Shown here one piece after another: positions 14,675 to 24,196 of a stretch of DNA of 64,000 nt. Positions within the stretch are counted from its first letter, which is position 1; the number at the start of each line of letters is the position of its first letter. A model generated the notes under the pieces. The model worked only from the letters and a program-made list of their open reading frames with translations. It did no database searches and was not told where the DNA came from. The position numbers and the translations under genes were made by a program. Origin of the DNA: Anaeromassilibacillus sp. An200 (GTDB lineage: Bacteria; Bacillota; Clostridia; Oscillospirales; Acutalibacteraceae); the NCBI RefSeq assembly GCF_002160025.1, contig NZ_NFJU01000015.1, forward strand, positions 1-64,000. Reading direction: 5' to 3'.

Positions 14675-16717
14675 CTATTCCCCGCGCCGCGAACGGATAA
14701 TTCCCTGTGCGGCAAAGCAGGTCGCAAGCAAATAGCCCCCATAGATCAAAAGGAGAACTCCTGCCGTTGCAACTGCTCCGGGAAGGATGTTGATTTCCAT
14801 TTCAGAAAGAAAAGTCCGGCGCAGCACCTCCAGTCCCACGGCGGAGTGAACCAGCGCCAGCGCCAGCGGGAGGCAGACATACAAGGCAATCTGCGAGAAC
14901 AGGGCACGCCGCACCGCTTTTTCTTTCGCTCCCAGGCGGCGCAGCAGCCGGTAATTCTCGGCGCAGTCCGCCGTTTCCGAAAGCTGCTGCAAACCCAGGA
15001 CAGCGGCGCTTGTGATCAGGAATACCAGCCCAATATAAATTCCCAGAAACAGCACAATGGTTTTGGCGCCAATGCTGCTGTTCATCACTGTCTTGCGGGT
15101 GATTTTTTGATCGTACGGTCGCCAATTTTTCTCCATATCATCCCGGGGCCGGGTGTAAATTTCATCCAGAACCTCGACAAAATCCTCCTCTTCCACCTCA
15201 TCCAACAGCTGAATGTTCAATAGCTCCGCCAAAACCGGCAATTTCTCTGCCGCTTCATCCGGCAGAATAACCGCCAGAATATGGATCGAATTCACGCCTG
15301 TGCTGAGCGGCTCCGATACGCATGCTTCCTGTGCCGGAAAGAAAGTTTCTCCCTCCACCGTCACCGCAAGACCGGATGCGCAAAAGGAGCCAAGCTCCTG
15401 CGCGACCGCCGGTTCCACCCAAAGCAGATATTCCCCTTCTTCGACAGACACCTCCGGCTGGTTGGCAAGCCGGCGCATGGCGTTCCATTCACTTTCCGCC
15501 AAAACGTCGCAGAACGGGGCAAAAACCGAATTTCCCTGCTTGCGGAAGGGCCCTTCCTCATCGGGAAGTCCAACTTCCAGAAAAAAATGCAGACCGTCCT
15601 CAAACACCACTTCGGCCGTGTGAATTTCCATCTGGCTGGAGGAACGGACAAATTCATCGTACGGCACGCCATCCGCCCGCAGCTGCTGCTCCATGTCCAG
15701 CGACGGTTTCGCCCCCTGATCCACATAATAGAGAAGGCTTGCGCTGTATGGGTTATTCGCGCGCGCCTGTGTACTGAATCCCTCCGATGTGCTCACCCCA
15801 CCCGCCAGCGCGCTGATGGTCAAAAAGAGCATCAGACAGATCACGCTCATGGAGAGCGCTGCCGTGTTGACGCGCGCGTTGACCTGGCGCAGAACAAAGC
15901 AATTCAGCCCGCGAAAATAAAAACGCGGGAACAGGCGCGGGAGCGCGGAGAGAAAACCGGAAAGGGAGAAAAAGAAAAGAACGGTACCAGCACATCCCAG
16001 TACTATCTGTTTTCCAAGCTCCGCGCTGAACAGGCCCGTATGAAGCACCCAAACATATGCCGCTCCAAGCGACAGCACGGAGAGCAGAAACAGGATGAGC
16101 GATACCCTTCCTCCCCGCACGCCGGAGCTTTCGTTTTTCCGGCCTGCTGTCAAAAGCTCCGACAGACGGCAGCGCGACACAGACACCATATTAAATACAA
16201 TCACAACGGCGAAAATCACGGCGAAGCAGAGCACCGTTTTCCCCACCGCCTCCGGGGAAAGAATGAAGTGAAAGGACGTCAGATCTGCTTCAAAAAGCCG
16301 CGCGGTAAACACGGAAACAATCTGCGAGAGGAACACACCCGCTGTCAATCCTGCCGCAAGGGCAAACAAACCGATCAGAAACGTTTCGGCAATCAGGATC
16401 CTCGAAATGCCGCTGCGCTCCATCCCAAGCAAAAGATACATGCCCAGCTCCCGCTTTCTGCGCTTCATCAAAAAGCGGTTGGCGTACACGACAAGCAGAC
16501 CGAACACCACGGCCACAAACACGGAGACATAGGCCATGATCTCTGTCATTTGCGCCACATAAAATTTCTGGGAATCGCTCAGGGCAATCATTGCCTGCTG
16601 GGCGTCGATGGAATTGAATACGTAAAACAGGCACACACCAAAGGCAAGCGTCAGAAAATAGACGGTAAAATCCCGGATGCTGCGGGTGACATTGCGGAAG
16701 GCCAGCTTACAGAGCAT
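14675..16717 (-). CDS. BceB/FtsX-type ABC transporter permease
   Basis: This 680-residue permease has four N-terminal hydrophobic segments, six more in the middle and C-terminal parts, and a large extracytoplasmic domain at about 300-540. This is the BceB arrangement in antimicrobial-peptide sensing and detoxification transporters. ATG at 16717 (MLCKLAFRNVTRS) overlaps the end of the ATPase gene by 11 nt, so translation is coupled. It is the last gene of a four-gene module. The likely substrates are cell-wall peptide antibiotics such as bacitracin or lantibiotics; the exact one cannot be read. Confidence 0.9.
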   Translation of the reverse strand: MLCKLAFRNVTRSIRDFTVYFLTLAFGVCLFYVFNSIDAQQAMIALSDSQKFYVAQMTEIMAYVSVFVAVVFGLLVVYANRFLMKRRKRELGMYLLLGMERSGISRILIAETFLIGLFALAAGLTAGVFLSQIVSVFTARLFEADLTSFHFILSPEAVGKTVLCFAVIFAVVIVFNMVSVSRCRLSELLTAGRKNESSGVRGGRVSLILFLLSVLSLGAAYVWVLHTGLFSAELGKQIVLGCAGTVLFFFSLSGFLSALPRLFPRFYFRGLNCFVLRQVNARVNTAALSMSVICLMLFLTISALAGGVSTSEGFSTQARANNPYSASLLYYVDQGAKPSLDMEQQLRADGVPYDEFVRSSSQMEIHTAEVVFEDGLHFFLEVGLPDEEGPFRKQGNSVFAPFCDVLAESEWNAMRRLANQPEVSVEEGEYLLWVEPAVAQELGSFCASGLAVTVEGETFFPAQEACVSEPLSTGVNSIHILAVILPDEAAEKLPVLAELLNIQLLDEVEEEDFVEVLDEIYTRPRDDMEKNWRPYDQKITRKTVMNSSIGAKTIVLFLGIYIGLVFLITSAAVLGLQQLSETADCAENYRLLRRLGAKEKAVRRALFSQIALYVCLPLALALVHSAVGLEVLRRTFLSEMEINILPGAVATAGVLLLIYGGYLLATCFAAQGIIRSRRGE

Positions 16718-17474
16718 GAGCGCTGTCACCTCCCAACAAAGACACAACCTCCATGATGCGGTCAAAAAACTCCCCGCGTCCCGCCTCTCCTCTTCTCAGT
16801 TCACTGAACAGCTTTCCGTCCTTGATGAAAAGGATACGGCCGCAGTAGCTCGCGGTAAAGGCGTCGTGCGTTACCATGAGAATGGTGGCTTTTAAAGCGC
16901 TGTGCAGCGTACCAAGGCTTTCCAGAAGAACGCGTGCACTGCGGGAATCGAGCGATCCTGTTGGCTCATCCGCGAGGATCAGCGAAGGGTTTCCCACAAT
17001 GGCCCGTGCCGCCGCGATGCGCTGCTTTTCCCCGCCGGAAAGCTGGTACGGATATTTCGGCAGGGCGGAGAATACGCCAAGCCTTTGCGCCACCTCCTCC
17101 ACACGCACCCGGATTTCCTTTGGCGGTGTGCGGCGGATGGTCAGCGCAAGCGCGATGTTTTCAAAAGCCGTCAGCGTGTCCAGAAGGTTGTAATCCTGAA
17201 AAATGAAGCCAAGCTCCTCCCTGCGGAATGCGCTCAGACGGCGCTCTCCCAAAGCGGTCACATCCCGGCCTCCAACAAAAATATGCCCGGCACTTACACG
17301 GTCAATGGTGGCAATGCAGTTGAGCAGCGTTGTTTTGCCGCTGCCGGACGCGCCCATGACACCGACAAACTCTCCTTTCTCCACGGTAAAGCTGATGTCA
17401 TCGACCGCCTTTGTCACACTGCCTCGGCTGCCGTAATACTTTTCCACGTTGCGGACTGTCAGAACAGGTTCCAT
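16707..17474 (-). CDS. BceA-type ABC transporter ATP-binding protein
   Basis: This 255-residue ATPase starts at ATG 17474 after AAGGAG. The Walker A is G41ASGSGKT48, the signature YQLSGGEKQRIAAARA, the Walker B SLILADEPTGSLD, and the switch histidine lies in MVTHD. It pairs with the FtsX-type permease downstream. A longer frame upstream lacks a ribosome binding site. There is a 105-bp gap to the kinase gene; no promoter was seen in it, so the module may be one operon. Confidence 0.93.
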   Translation of the reverse strand: MEPVLTVRNVEKYYGSRGSVTKAVDDISFTVEKGEFVGVMGASGSGKTTLLNCIATIDRVSAGHIFVGGRDVTALGERRLSAFRREELGFIFQDYNLLDTLTAFENIALALTIRRTPPKEIRVRVEEVAQRLGVFSALPKYPYQLSGGEKQRIAAARAIVGNPSLILADEPTGSLDSRSARVLLESLGTLHSALKATILMVTHDAFTASYCGRILFIKDGKLFSELRRGEAGRGEFFDRIMEVVSLLGGDSAHAL

Positions 17475-17579
17475 GTCATCCTCACTCCTTGCCGGATGGG
17501 TGCACCAAAGCCGCGGCACAGCCTCACCCTGATACCTCTATTGTAACAGAATGGCACTTGCCCCTTCCATCGATCCGCC

Positions 17580-18614
17580 TTACGGTTTTCTTACATTTTC
17601 GTAACATACACCCTCAATCAGGCTGCTGCGCGGAAAACGAAGCAGTGCGCGTGTGCCGCCCTCCGGCGGCGATTCCACCGCGAAGTTCATTCCCATTTTT
17701 TCACACAGCACACGGCACAGGTAAAGCCCCATTCCGCTTGCCCGTGTACCGCTTCTTCCGTTTTTTCCCGTAAACCCCTTTTCGCAGACACGGGGAAGAT
17801 CCTCGGGCGGGATTCCCGGCCCGTTGTCTGTCACGGCGAGAACGACGCATTCCGGCTCCGCTTTGCCCTCAAACCGCAGGCGCAGAGGCTGTCCGGCGTA
17901 TTTGACAGAATTGGTCAGAAGCTGCGACAGGATAAAATCAATCCATTTGGGATCCGCCGCGACCGATTCGTCCAATCCCGCGCGCTCGACAGCGGCATGA
18001 CTCTCAATCAAAAGCCCCGCGCTCCGCCGCAGAGCGGAGGAAACCAGCTCACTCAGTGTAATGCGGCGCAGAAGATAGTCCTTTTCCACCTGGCGGCTTC
18101 GCGCATAAAACATGGACTGCTCCACCAGCGCGTCAATACGCCGCAGTTCCCGGATCATTGCGCTGGACACCTCGCCCGGATGATTTTCCGCCAGCAGAAG
18201 CGCTGAAGCGATCGGTGTTTTGACCTCATGCACCCAGACCTCGACGTATTCGCGGTATTCCTCCTCGGCACGGCGGCAGGCGGCGATCTCGTCATTCATG
18301 CTCCTTCCCGCCTCACACAGTGCCCGCCAGCAAAGCTGCCCTTCCGGAAAATCCGGCTCTTCCAATGTTTCCGCCAGCAAATATTTCCGGTCAAGCGCCT
18401 GAAGATTCTGCTCAAGCTCCTGATAAAAGCGCCGTTTCTGCAAATACTCCAGAAGAAGGGCTGCAAACAACCCTGCCACAAACACCCCACTGACAAAGAA
18501 AGAAGCATATAAGTCCGCCCCAAGGCCTGTCAGCAGCACACCGCAGAACAGGGCCGTGAAAAGGGAAGCAACCAAAAACAACCATTTGCCCTTTAAAAAA
18601 CGAAACAGACTCAT
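17580..18614 (-). CDS. BceS-type sensor histidine kinase
   Basis: This 344-residue kinase has two transmembrane helices (about 11-29 and 36-54) with almost no extracellular loop. This is the intramembrane-sensing layout in which the ABC permease is the true sensor. The phosphoacceptor is H129 in WVHEVKTPIAS, and the ATP-binding N, G1 and G2 boxes (LTNSVKYA, DNGPGIPPEDL, GTRASGMGLYL) are intact. Its start overlaps the response regulator stop by 4 nt. Confidence 0.93.
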   Translation of the reverse strand: MSLFRFLKGKWLFLVASLFTALFCGVLLTGLGADLYASFFVSGVFVAGLFAALLLEYLQKRRFYQELEQNLQALDRKYLLAETLEEPDFPEGQLCWRALCEAGRSMNDEIAACRRAEEEYREYVEVWVHEVKTPIASALLLAENHPGEVSSAMIRELRRIDALVEQSMFYARSRQVEKDYLLRRITLSELVSSALRRSAGLLIESHAAVERAGLDESVAADPKWIDFILSQLLTNSVKYAGQPLRLRFEGKAEPECVVLAVTDNGPGIPPEDLPRVCEKGFTGKNGRSGTRASGMGLYLCRVLCEKMGMNFAVESPPEGGTRALLRFPRSSLIEGVCYENVRKP

Positions 18615-19270
18615 ATTTCGTACCCTTTCCCCCGCCGTGTGGTGAGGAAATCCCGCACACCGATCCCTTCCAGCGTCCGGCGCAGACGGTTCATGTTGAC
18701 CGTGAGTGTGTTGTCGTCAATAAATTCATCCGACTGCCACAGCTCATTCATCAGTTCCTCTCGCGAAACAATCTGTCCCGCGCTTCGGAACAGGAGGGAA
18801 AGAATCCGGCTTTCATTTTTTGTCAACTCCGCCTCACGGCCCTCAAAGGAAACCGTGCCGCGTCCCGGATCGTATGTCACGCCCCGGTGTGTCACAGTCC
18901 CTGCGTGCAAACCGCTGCGCTTGAGGACAGCGGCGGTATGCGCCAGCAGGATCTGGCGGTTGAAGGGCTTGGCGATAAAGTCGTCCGCTCCAAAGCTCAT
19001 GCTCAAAAGCTCATCGGCCTCCGTGTCACGGCTGGTCAGCACAATCACAGGGACGCGCGAGACAAGCCGCAGTTCCCGGCAGATGCTGTAGCCATCCTTG
19101 CCGGGAAGCGTCAAATCCAGCAATACCAGATCGGGATTTTCCCGCAGGATCGCTTCGGGCATATCCGTAAAATTGGTCGGGGCCGCGCAGGTATATCCGT
19201 ATGTTTCCAAAAGCAGCTTCAATTCCCGGCGCAGGACCGCGTCATCCTCCACCAGCACGAGCTTTGCCAT
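18611..19270 (-). CDS. OmpR-type response regulator (BceR-like)
   Basis: This 219-residue regulator has an N-terminal receiver with acidic E8/D9/D10, the phosphoacceptor D52 in LLDLTLPGKDG and K101 in IAKPFN. Residues 130-219 are a winged helix ending RRGKGYEI. It heads the module and is preceded by AAGGAGG and a clear promoter (19304-19332). With the kinase and ABC pair it should induce the transporter genes when peptide antibiotics are present. Confidence 0.95.
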   Translation of the reverse strand: MAKLVLVEDDAVLRRELKLLLETYGYTCAAPTNFTDMPEAILRENPDLVLLDLTLPGKDGYSICRELRLVSRVPVIVLTSRDTEADELLSMSFGADDFIAKPFNRQILLAHTAAVLKRSGLHAGTVTHRGVTYDPGRGTVSFEGREAELTKNESRILSLLFRSAGQIVSREELMNELWQSDEFIDDNTLTVNMNRLRRTLEGIGVRDFLTTRRGKGYEI

Positions 19271-19303
19271 GTCAATTCCTCCTTGGGATCAGGTTTCTGC
19301 TTC

Positions 19304-19332
19304 ATGATAGCAAAATATATCCGGTTTGTAAA
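19304..19332 (-). promoter_or_regulatory. Promoter of the Bce-type module
   Basis: On the minus strand TTTACA (19327-19332) and TATCAT (19304-19309) are 17 bp apart, 34 bp before the response regulator start. Confidence 0.65.
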
Positions 19333-19359
19333 ATCGCTGTGAATTTCCTTGTATAGATG

Positions 19360-19399
19360 TTGACATTTATAAAATAATAATATATAGTATTTAATACTA
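19360..19399 (+). promoter_or_regulatory. Strong promoter with overlapping palindrome before SGNH gene
   Basis: TTGACA (19360-19365) and TATAGT (19383-19388) are 17 bp apart in AT-rich DNA. TAGTATT-T-AATACTA (19385-19399) is a perfect palindrome over the -10 and start site, a likely repressor site. Confidence 0.65.
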
Positions 19400-19444
19400 G
19401 ATAAAGAGAAATACACTCTGTCTGTCAGAGAGAAGGAGGCTGCT

Positions 19445-20167
19445 ATGAGTTATTCCGTTTGTCTGTTTGGAGATTCTGTGGCAAAGGGTGTGATATTTGA
19501 CAGCATCCGGCGCAAATACCGTGTGATCAAAGATTGTTTTGCGGCCTCGATGGAAACACAGGATCACCTCCGTGTCACCAACTATTCCAAATTTGGCTGC
19601 ACCATTACCAAGGGTCGGGAGCTTCTGGAGCGCCATGCCGCGGAGCTTTCCTCTTATGATTTTGTTGTTTTTGAATTCGGCGGAAACGACTGCGACTTCG
19701 ACTGGCATACCATCGCGGAAAATCCCGACGGCGAGCATCTGGCAAAAACGCCGATCGCCGTTTTTGAGGAGGAATACCGCAAAGCCGTGCGTTTCACCCG
19801 TGAGAACGGCGGGAATCCTGTACTGCTGAGTCTGCCGCCGATCGACGCCCACCGTTATTTCAACTGGTTCACACAAGGCGAAAACGCGGAGAATATCCTG
19901 AAGTGGCTGGGAGATATCGATCGGATCTACCGCTGGCATGAGATGTATAATCTCGCCGTGTGCCGCGTGGCTATGGAGGAGCAGGTTCTGCTTCTGGATA
20001 TCAGCAGCCGTTTTCTGGAGCGCAGCCACTACGAGGAGCTGCTCTGTGAGGACGGAATCCATCCGAATGAAAAGGGACATGAGCTGATTTTTGCCTCCCT
20101 GCGGGAAGAGGCAGAAAAGGCTTCGCAAAGGACGCCGCAGCTCTCTCCGAGATTGGCGCTGGCATAA
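19445..20167 (+). CDS. SGNH/GDSL hydrolase family protein
   Basis: This 240-residue protein starts 6-7 nt after AAGGAGG. The four SGNH blocks are present: S11 in LFGDSVAKG, a glycine in KFGCT, N81 in EFGGNDCDFDW, and D203/H206 in DGIHPNEKGH. It is a serine esterase or lipase-like enzyme without signal peptide. Substrates of this family range from acetylated sugars to lipids; none is indicated here. It is monocistronic between its own promoter and a bidirectional terminator. Confidence 0.9.
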   Translation: MSYSVCLFGDSVAKGVIFDSIRRKYRVIKDCFAASMETQDHLRVTNYSKFGCTITKGRELLERHAAELSSYDFVVFEFGGNDCDFDWHTIAENPDGEHLAKTPIAVFEEEYRKAVRFTRENGGNPVLLSLPPIDAHRYFNWFTQGENAENILKWLGDIDRIYRWHEMYNLAVCRVAMEEQVLLLDISSRFLERSHYEELLCEDGIHPNEKGHELIFASLREEAEKASQRTPQLSPRLALA

Positions 20168-20180
20168 ATATGGATACAGG

Positions 20181-20218
20181 AAAACGGCCGGAACACAGGA
20201 TGTTCCGGCCGTTTTTTT
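20181..20218. terminator. Bidirectional intrinsic terminator
   Basis: AAAACGGCCGGAACA and TGTTCCGGCCGTTTT form a perfect 15-bp stem flanked by A and T runs, between converging genes. Confidence 0.9.
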
Positions 20219-20226
20219 GCTCTGTG

Positions 20227-20994
20227 TCAGCCCTCATTATAGCGGGCCAGGAAAGTTTTCAGACGCTCGTTCTGCGTATTGCCAAACACGTCCTCCGCGC
20301 TGCCCTGCTCCACAATCACGCCGCCGTCCATAAAAATAACGCGATCCGCGACGTCGCGGGCAAACTTCATCTCGTGGGTGACAACCACCATGGTCATATG
20401 CTCCGCCGCCAGTTCCCGGATAACACGCAAAATCTCTCCTGTCAGTTCCGGATCCAGCGCGCTGGTCGGCTCGTCGAAAAACAGGATATCCGGATTCATG
20501 GCGAGCGCGCGGGCAATGGACACCCGCTGCTGCTGCCCGCCCGAAAGCTGGCAGGGGTATGCGTCCGCTTTATCGGAAAGTCCCATCTTTCCCAGAAGCG
20601 CACGCGCCGTCTCTTCCGCTTCCGCACGGCTCTTTTTCAAAACGCGCACCGGAGCTTCTGTGATGTTTCGCAGCACGTTGAAATGCGGGAACAAATTGAA
20701 GTTCTGAAAGACCAGCCCCAGATGCAGACCGATCTGCACGCAGGTTTTCCGATCCGCGTATTTTGCTTTCCCGTTTTCCTCCCGGGCCAGCTGTTCCCCG
20801 CAGATGGTGATGCTGCCGCTGTCAATCTGCTCCAACTGTGTGATACACCGCAGCAGCGTACTTTTTCCCGAACCGGACGGCCCGATGACCGCCAGCACCT
20901 CTCCTTGATTCACATGGCAGGAGATGCCCTTGAGCACCGGCTGCCCGCCAAAGCTTTTCCGGAGGTTTTCCGCCAACACCATTTCCTTTGCCAT
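20227..20994 (-). CDS. Polar amino acid ABC transporter, ATP-binding protein
   Basis: This 255-residue ATPase starts at ATG 20994 about 9 nt after GGAGG. It has Walker [10 protein letters not shown], the Q-loop [17 protein letters not shown], the signature [16 protein letters not shown], Walker [16 protein letters not shown] and switch VVVTHEM. This is the GlnQ/TcyC subfamily. It is the last of three genes with a permease 13 bp upstream. The substrate could be cystine, glutamine or another polar amino acid. Confidence 0.95.
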   Translation of the reverse strand: MAKEMVLAENLRKSFGGQPVLKGISCHVNQGEVLAVIGPSGSGKSTLLRCITQLEQIDSGSITICGEQLAREENGKAKYADRKTCVQIGLHLGLVFQNFNLFPHFNVLRNITEAPVRVLKKSRAEAEETARALLGKMGLSDKADAYPCQLSGGQQQRVSIARALAMNPDILFFDEPTSALDPELTGEILRVIRELAAEHMTMVVVTHEMKFARDVADRVIFMDGGVIVEQGSAEDVFGNTQNERLKTFLARYNEG

Positions 20995-21007
20995 CGTCCG
21001 CACCTCC

Positions 21008-21667
21008 TCAGCGATAATAGGAGAATTTCTTCTCCGCCACGGTAAAGCAGCGTGTGACAACGCCGTTCATCACCAGATAGAACACAGCCGCCACGAAGAA
21101 CGGAACGGTCGATACGGAGGAGCTTGCAAATTTTTCGGTGACATGCATCAACTCCTGGACCGCGATCACCTGTGCCAACGAGGTATCTTTCACAAGGGTG
21201 ATAAATTCATTTCCCATCGGCGGCAGGATCCGCTTGACCACCTGCGGCAGGACAATATGGAAAAAGGTCTGCGCACGCGTAAACCCGAGCACCTTCCCCG
21301 CTTCATACTGGCCCTCCGGGATCGACTCAATGCCGCCGCGGTAAATCTCCGCGAAATACGCCGCATAGTTGAGCACAAACGCAATGATCGCCGCCTGCAT
21401 GCGCTGCGGCTGGATGCCGAACAGCGGGTTCAGCCCATAGAACACAAAAAACAGCTGAAGCATGAGCGGCGTTCCCCGCATGATCAGAATGTAAAACCGC
21501 ACCGGGAGACTGATGATTTTATAGCGGCTTCTGCGTCCGAAGGCAACCAGAAGTCCCAGCGGAAGCGAAAAAAGAAGCGTCAGGAAAAAGATCAAAAGAG
21601 TGCTCAGGCTGGCCTCCCCCATCTCCTGGAACAGCGTTTGCAAGCTGGCTAACGTTTCCGGATTCAA
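21008..21667 (-). CDS. Polar amino acid ABC transporter, permease
   Basis: This is a 219-residue permease. TTG at 21667 is chosen because GAGGAGGGAAG lies just upstream; no ATG is as well placed. It has five hydrophobic segments and the EAA loop [35 protein letters not shown], typical of HisM/GlnP-type permeases. It lies between the binding protein gene and the ATPase gene. Confidence 0.93.
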   Translation of the reverse strand: MNPETLASLQTLFQEMGEASLSTLLIFFLTLLFSLPLGLLVAFGRRSRYKIISLPVRFYILIMRGTPLMLQLFFVFYGLNPLFGIQPQRMQAAIIAFVLNYAAYFAEIYRGGIESIPEGQYEAGKVLGFTRAQTFFHIVLPQVVKRILPPMGNEFITLVKDTSLAQVIAVQELMHVTEKFASSSVSTVPFFVAAVFYLVMNGVVTRCFTVAEKKFSYYR

Positions 21668-21710
21668 GATTTCTTCCCTCCTCTGTTTCCCGGCGCTGTC
21701 CGCGCCGTGC

Positions 21711-21751
21711 AAAAGGGGACCCGCCCCGGATCTACTCCGGCGGCAGGCCCC
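21711..21751 (-). terminator. Terminator or attenuator between binding protein and permease genes
   Basis: On the minus strand GGGGCCTGCCGCCGG and CCGGGGCGGGTCCCC form an imperfect GC-rich stem followed by TTTTGC. Partial termination here would give more binding protein than permease. Confidence 0.6.
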
Positions 21752-21766
21752 TGAGCTCTGGTTTGA

Positions 21767-22684
21767 TTACACCTCGATGGTTGTAACGTCCTCTCCGAAC
21801 CACTTTTCGGAGATCTCGCCAAGCGTTCCATCGGCTTTCATTTCGCTGAGCGTCTCATTCACTTTATCGCAAAGCGCCTGATCGCCCTTGCGGAAACCGA
21901 TCACATAATCCTCCACCGCAAGAGACTCGACCGTTCCGTCTTCCTTCTCCAGGATCCGGTAAGCACCCGGATCGTTGGTCAGATAGAAGCGGGCCACCAC
22001 CTCGTCGATGGCAATGGCTTCAATCAAGCCGTTCTGGATTTCCAGAATAGCCTTGCTGTAGTCGTCAATCGGTACAATCTCCGAGAGGGATTCCCGGAAT
22101 TCCGTGGCTTCCTCACTGTTCAGCGCCGTTTCCGCCGAGGAATCGGACTGCACGCCCAGGCTTTTGCCTGCCAGATCCGCAAGGCTCTGATAGGAGGAAT
22201 CCTCCTTGACCAGAATCACCTGATTATTCTTCATATACGCGTTGCTGAGCGTCTGCTTTTCCGCACGCTCATCGGTGTAGCTGTATCCGTTCCAGAGCAG
22301 ATCCACGTTGCCGCCGTCCAGCTCCATTTCCTTGGTGTTCCATTCGATCGGCTGAAGCTTCAGTTCCACACCGAGACGGCTGCACACCTCCTTGGCTACA
22401 TCCACGTCAAAGCCAATGATCTCGCCTGTCTGCGTATCGGTATAGCCCATGGGCGGGAAAGCGTCGTCCAGTCCCATGACAAGCTCACCTTTTTCCACTA
22501 TCTTATCCCAGGAGTCGTCGGACGCAGGCTCCTCCGAATTTGCCGCGGCGCTTTCCGTTGTGTTCGACGCATCGTCTCCCACCGCGTTCGAATTCGTCTG
22601 CGCTCCGCTCGAACCGGTGCAGGCCGCCGCGGAACACGCGGTCAAAATCGCCAGCAGCAAAGCCGCTATTTTCTTTTTCAACAT
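21767..22684 (-). CDS. Amino acid ABC transporter, substrate-binding lipoprotein
   Basis: This 305-residue protein starts at ATG 22684 after GGAAGG. It has a lipoprotein signal peptide: KKK at 3-5, a hydrophobic core and L14-T-A-C17. A serine/asparagine-rich linker (about 23-57) is followed by a periplasmic binding fold of family 3: LVMGLDDAFPPMGYTD, IIGFDVDVAKEVCSRLG, and DLLWNGYSYTDERAE. Acylated at C17, it would sit on the outer face of the membrane and feed the downstream permease and ATPase. Confidence 0.94.
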   Translation of the reverse strand: MLKKKIAALLLAILTACSAAACTGSSGAQTNSNAVGDDASNTTESAAANSEEPASDDSWDKIVEKGELVMGLDDAFPPMGYTDTQTGEIIGFDVDVAKEVCSRLGVELKLQPIEWNTKEMELDGGNVDLLWNGYSYTDERAEKQTLSNAYMKNNQVILVKEDSSYQSLADLAGKSLGVQSDSSAETALNSEEATEFRESLSEIVPIDDYSKAILEIQNGLIEAIAIDEVVARFYLTNDPGAYRILEKEDGTVESLAVEDYVIGFRKGDQALCDKVNETLSEMKADGTLGEISEKWFGEDVTTIEV

Positions 22685-22773
22685 AGCAATAACGCTTCCT
22701 TCCCACCGTGCCCACGGCACGGATCTTTAATAAAATGCAGGAGCCAATCGATTTACCGAACAGCTCGAGTGGT

Positions 22774-22802
22774 ATTGTAGCATATTATCACGCTAAAGTA
22801 AA
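22774..22802 (-). promoter_or_regulatory. Promoter of the amino acid ABC operon
   Basis: On the minus strand TTTACT (22797-22802) and TACAAT (22774-22779) are 17 bp apart. A CCGTGCC-GTG-GGCACGG hairpin lies in the leader just before the ribosome binding site. Confidence 0.6.
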
Positions 22803-22822
22803 GAGGAATTTTTCTTTATCAC

Positions 22823-22899
22823 ATGACAAGCAAACGATCCTGTGGTATTCTCAAACTGTACTAATCGAAATAGAACAGTTGAGTACACATCATACAGTT
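22823..22899 (+). promoter_or_regulatory. Promoter and operator region of the YtrA-type operon
   Basis: ATGACA (22823-22828) and TATTCT (22846-22851) are 17 bp apart. Downstream lie AACTGT (22854-22859) and ACAGTT at 22875-22880 and 22894-22899, plus TGTACT (22857-22862) with AGTACA (22882-22887). These nested inverted repeats fit a GntR/YtrA operator just after the start site. Confidence 0.5.
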
Positions 22900-22925
22900 G
22901 AACTCAGCGGAAAGGAGGCCGCGCC

Positions 22926-23300
22926 ATGCTTCTTCTCGACCACAAAAGCAGGCTCCCCATCTACACACAGCTTTACCAGGAAATTCTGCGTCTTTCCGCG
23001 CTGGGAGCAATGGTTCCCGGGGAACAGCTCCCCTCTGTGCGGGCGCTGGCGCAGGAGCTGGGGGTCAACCCCAACACCGTACAGAAGGCATACCAGCTTC
23101 TCGAGCACGACGGCTATATCTGTTCCGTGCCGGGAAAAGGCTCGTTTCTCTGCGACATGGGCGACGAAGCCGCGAAAAAGAAACGGGAAGCGGAACAGGC
23201 GCTGGAACATGCCATCCGCAGCGCTCTGGAAAATGCGGTGAGTCCCGATGAAATCCGCGCTCTGGTGGAACGCATACTGACAGGAGGCGAAGCGACATGA
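22926..23300 (+). CDS. GntR family regulator, YtrA subfamily
   Basis: This is a 124-residue regulator with AAAGGAGG before ATG. The N-terminal winged helix (SRLPIYTQLYQEILRLSA, GEQLPSVRALAQELGVNPNTVQKAYQLLEHDGYI, VPGKGSF) is followed only by a short dimerisation helix, as in YtrA. The stop overlaps the ABC ATPase start (ATGA). YtrA proteins repress their own ABC operons and respond to cell-wall antibiotics. Confidence 0.94.
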   Translation: MLLLDHKSRLPIYTQLYQEILRLSALGAMVPGEQLPSVRALAQELGVNPNTVQKAYQLLEHDGYICSVPGKGSFLCDMGDEAAKKKREAEQALEHAIRSALENAVSPDEIRALVERILTGGEAT

Positions 23301-24196
23301 TTGAAGTAAAGCATTTGACAAAACGGTTTGGGGCGATTACAGCCCTGGACGACATCAGCTTTCAGGTGGACAGCGGATCCATTTTCGGGCTGGTGGGCAG
23401 CAACGGAGCGGGCAAATCCACTTTCCTGCGCACGGCGGCGGGCGTATACCGTCCGGACGCGGGATCGGTTCTCATCGACGGCGGCGAGCCGTTTGAAAAT
23501 CTGTCTGTGAAAGGCAATGTCTGCTTCATCTCCGACTATCCGTATTTTCCCCGCGCCGCCACCCTGACCGATATGGAGGATTTATTCTCACACACCTATC
23601 CCCATTGGGACAAAGAGCGGTTTCACTATCTCTGCTCCTGCTTCCCGCTGGATACCAAGCAGCGGATTCTGAACATGTCCAAGGGTATGCAGCGTCAGGC
23701 GGCAATCCTTTGCGCGCTTGGCGCACGCCCGACGCACCTTCTTCTCGACGAAATCTTCGACGGGCTGGATCCGGTGATGCGCCAGCTGCTCAAGCGGATT
23801 CTCTCAGGCGAGGTATCCGATCGCGGAATGACGGTGGTGATCGCTTCGCACAATCTGCGCGAACTGGAGGATATCTGTGATCATGTGGGACTGTTCCACC
23901 GCGGCGGCGTGATCTTTGACCGTGAACTGGATTCGCTCAAACTCGGCATCAGCCGCGTGCAGGCCATGTTCCGCCCGATGCCCGACCGCAGCGCGTTCGA
24001 CTCTTTCGACCTCGTGACGCTGCGCACGCAGGGCTCTCTCGTCGATTTTGTCGCGCGCGGAACGCAGGAGGATATTCTGGCGAAGCTCAGCGCCATGAAT
24101 CCCGTATTTTCCGAGCTTCTCCCGCTGACGCTGGAGGAAGTATTTATCAGTGAAATGGAGGCTGCCGGATATGACATCGACAACATTCTTTCGTAA
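23297..24196 (+). CDS. ABC transporter ATP-binding protein (YtrB-like)
   Basis: This 299-residue ATPase has Walker A G34SNGAGKST42 and Walker B HLLLDEIFDGLDPV. The signature is unusual: MSKGMQRQAAILCAL in place of LSGGQ, as in related YtrB/BcrA-type exporters. The C-terminal 80 residues are an accessory domain. It is coupled to the regulator gene upstream and overlaps the permease gene by 26 nt downstream. Confidence 0.92.
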   Translation: MIEVKHLTKRFGAITALDDISFQVDSGSIFGLVGSNGAGKSTFLRTAAGVYRPDAGSVLIDGGEPFENLSVKGNVCFISDYPYFPRAATLTDMEDLFSHTYPHWDKERFHYLCSCFPLDTKQRILNMSKGMQRQAAILCALGARPTHLLLDEIFDGLDPVMRQLLKRILSGEVSDRGMTVVIASHNLRELEDICDHVGLFHRGGVIFDRELDSLKLGISRVQAMFRPMPDRSAFDSFDLVTLRTQGSLVDFVARGTQEDILAKLSAMNPVFSELLPLTLEEVFISEMEAAGYDIDNILS

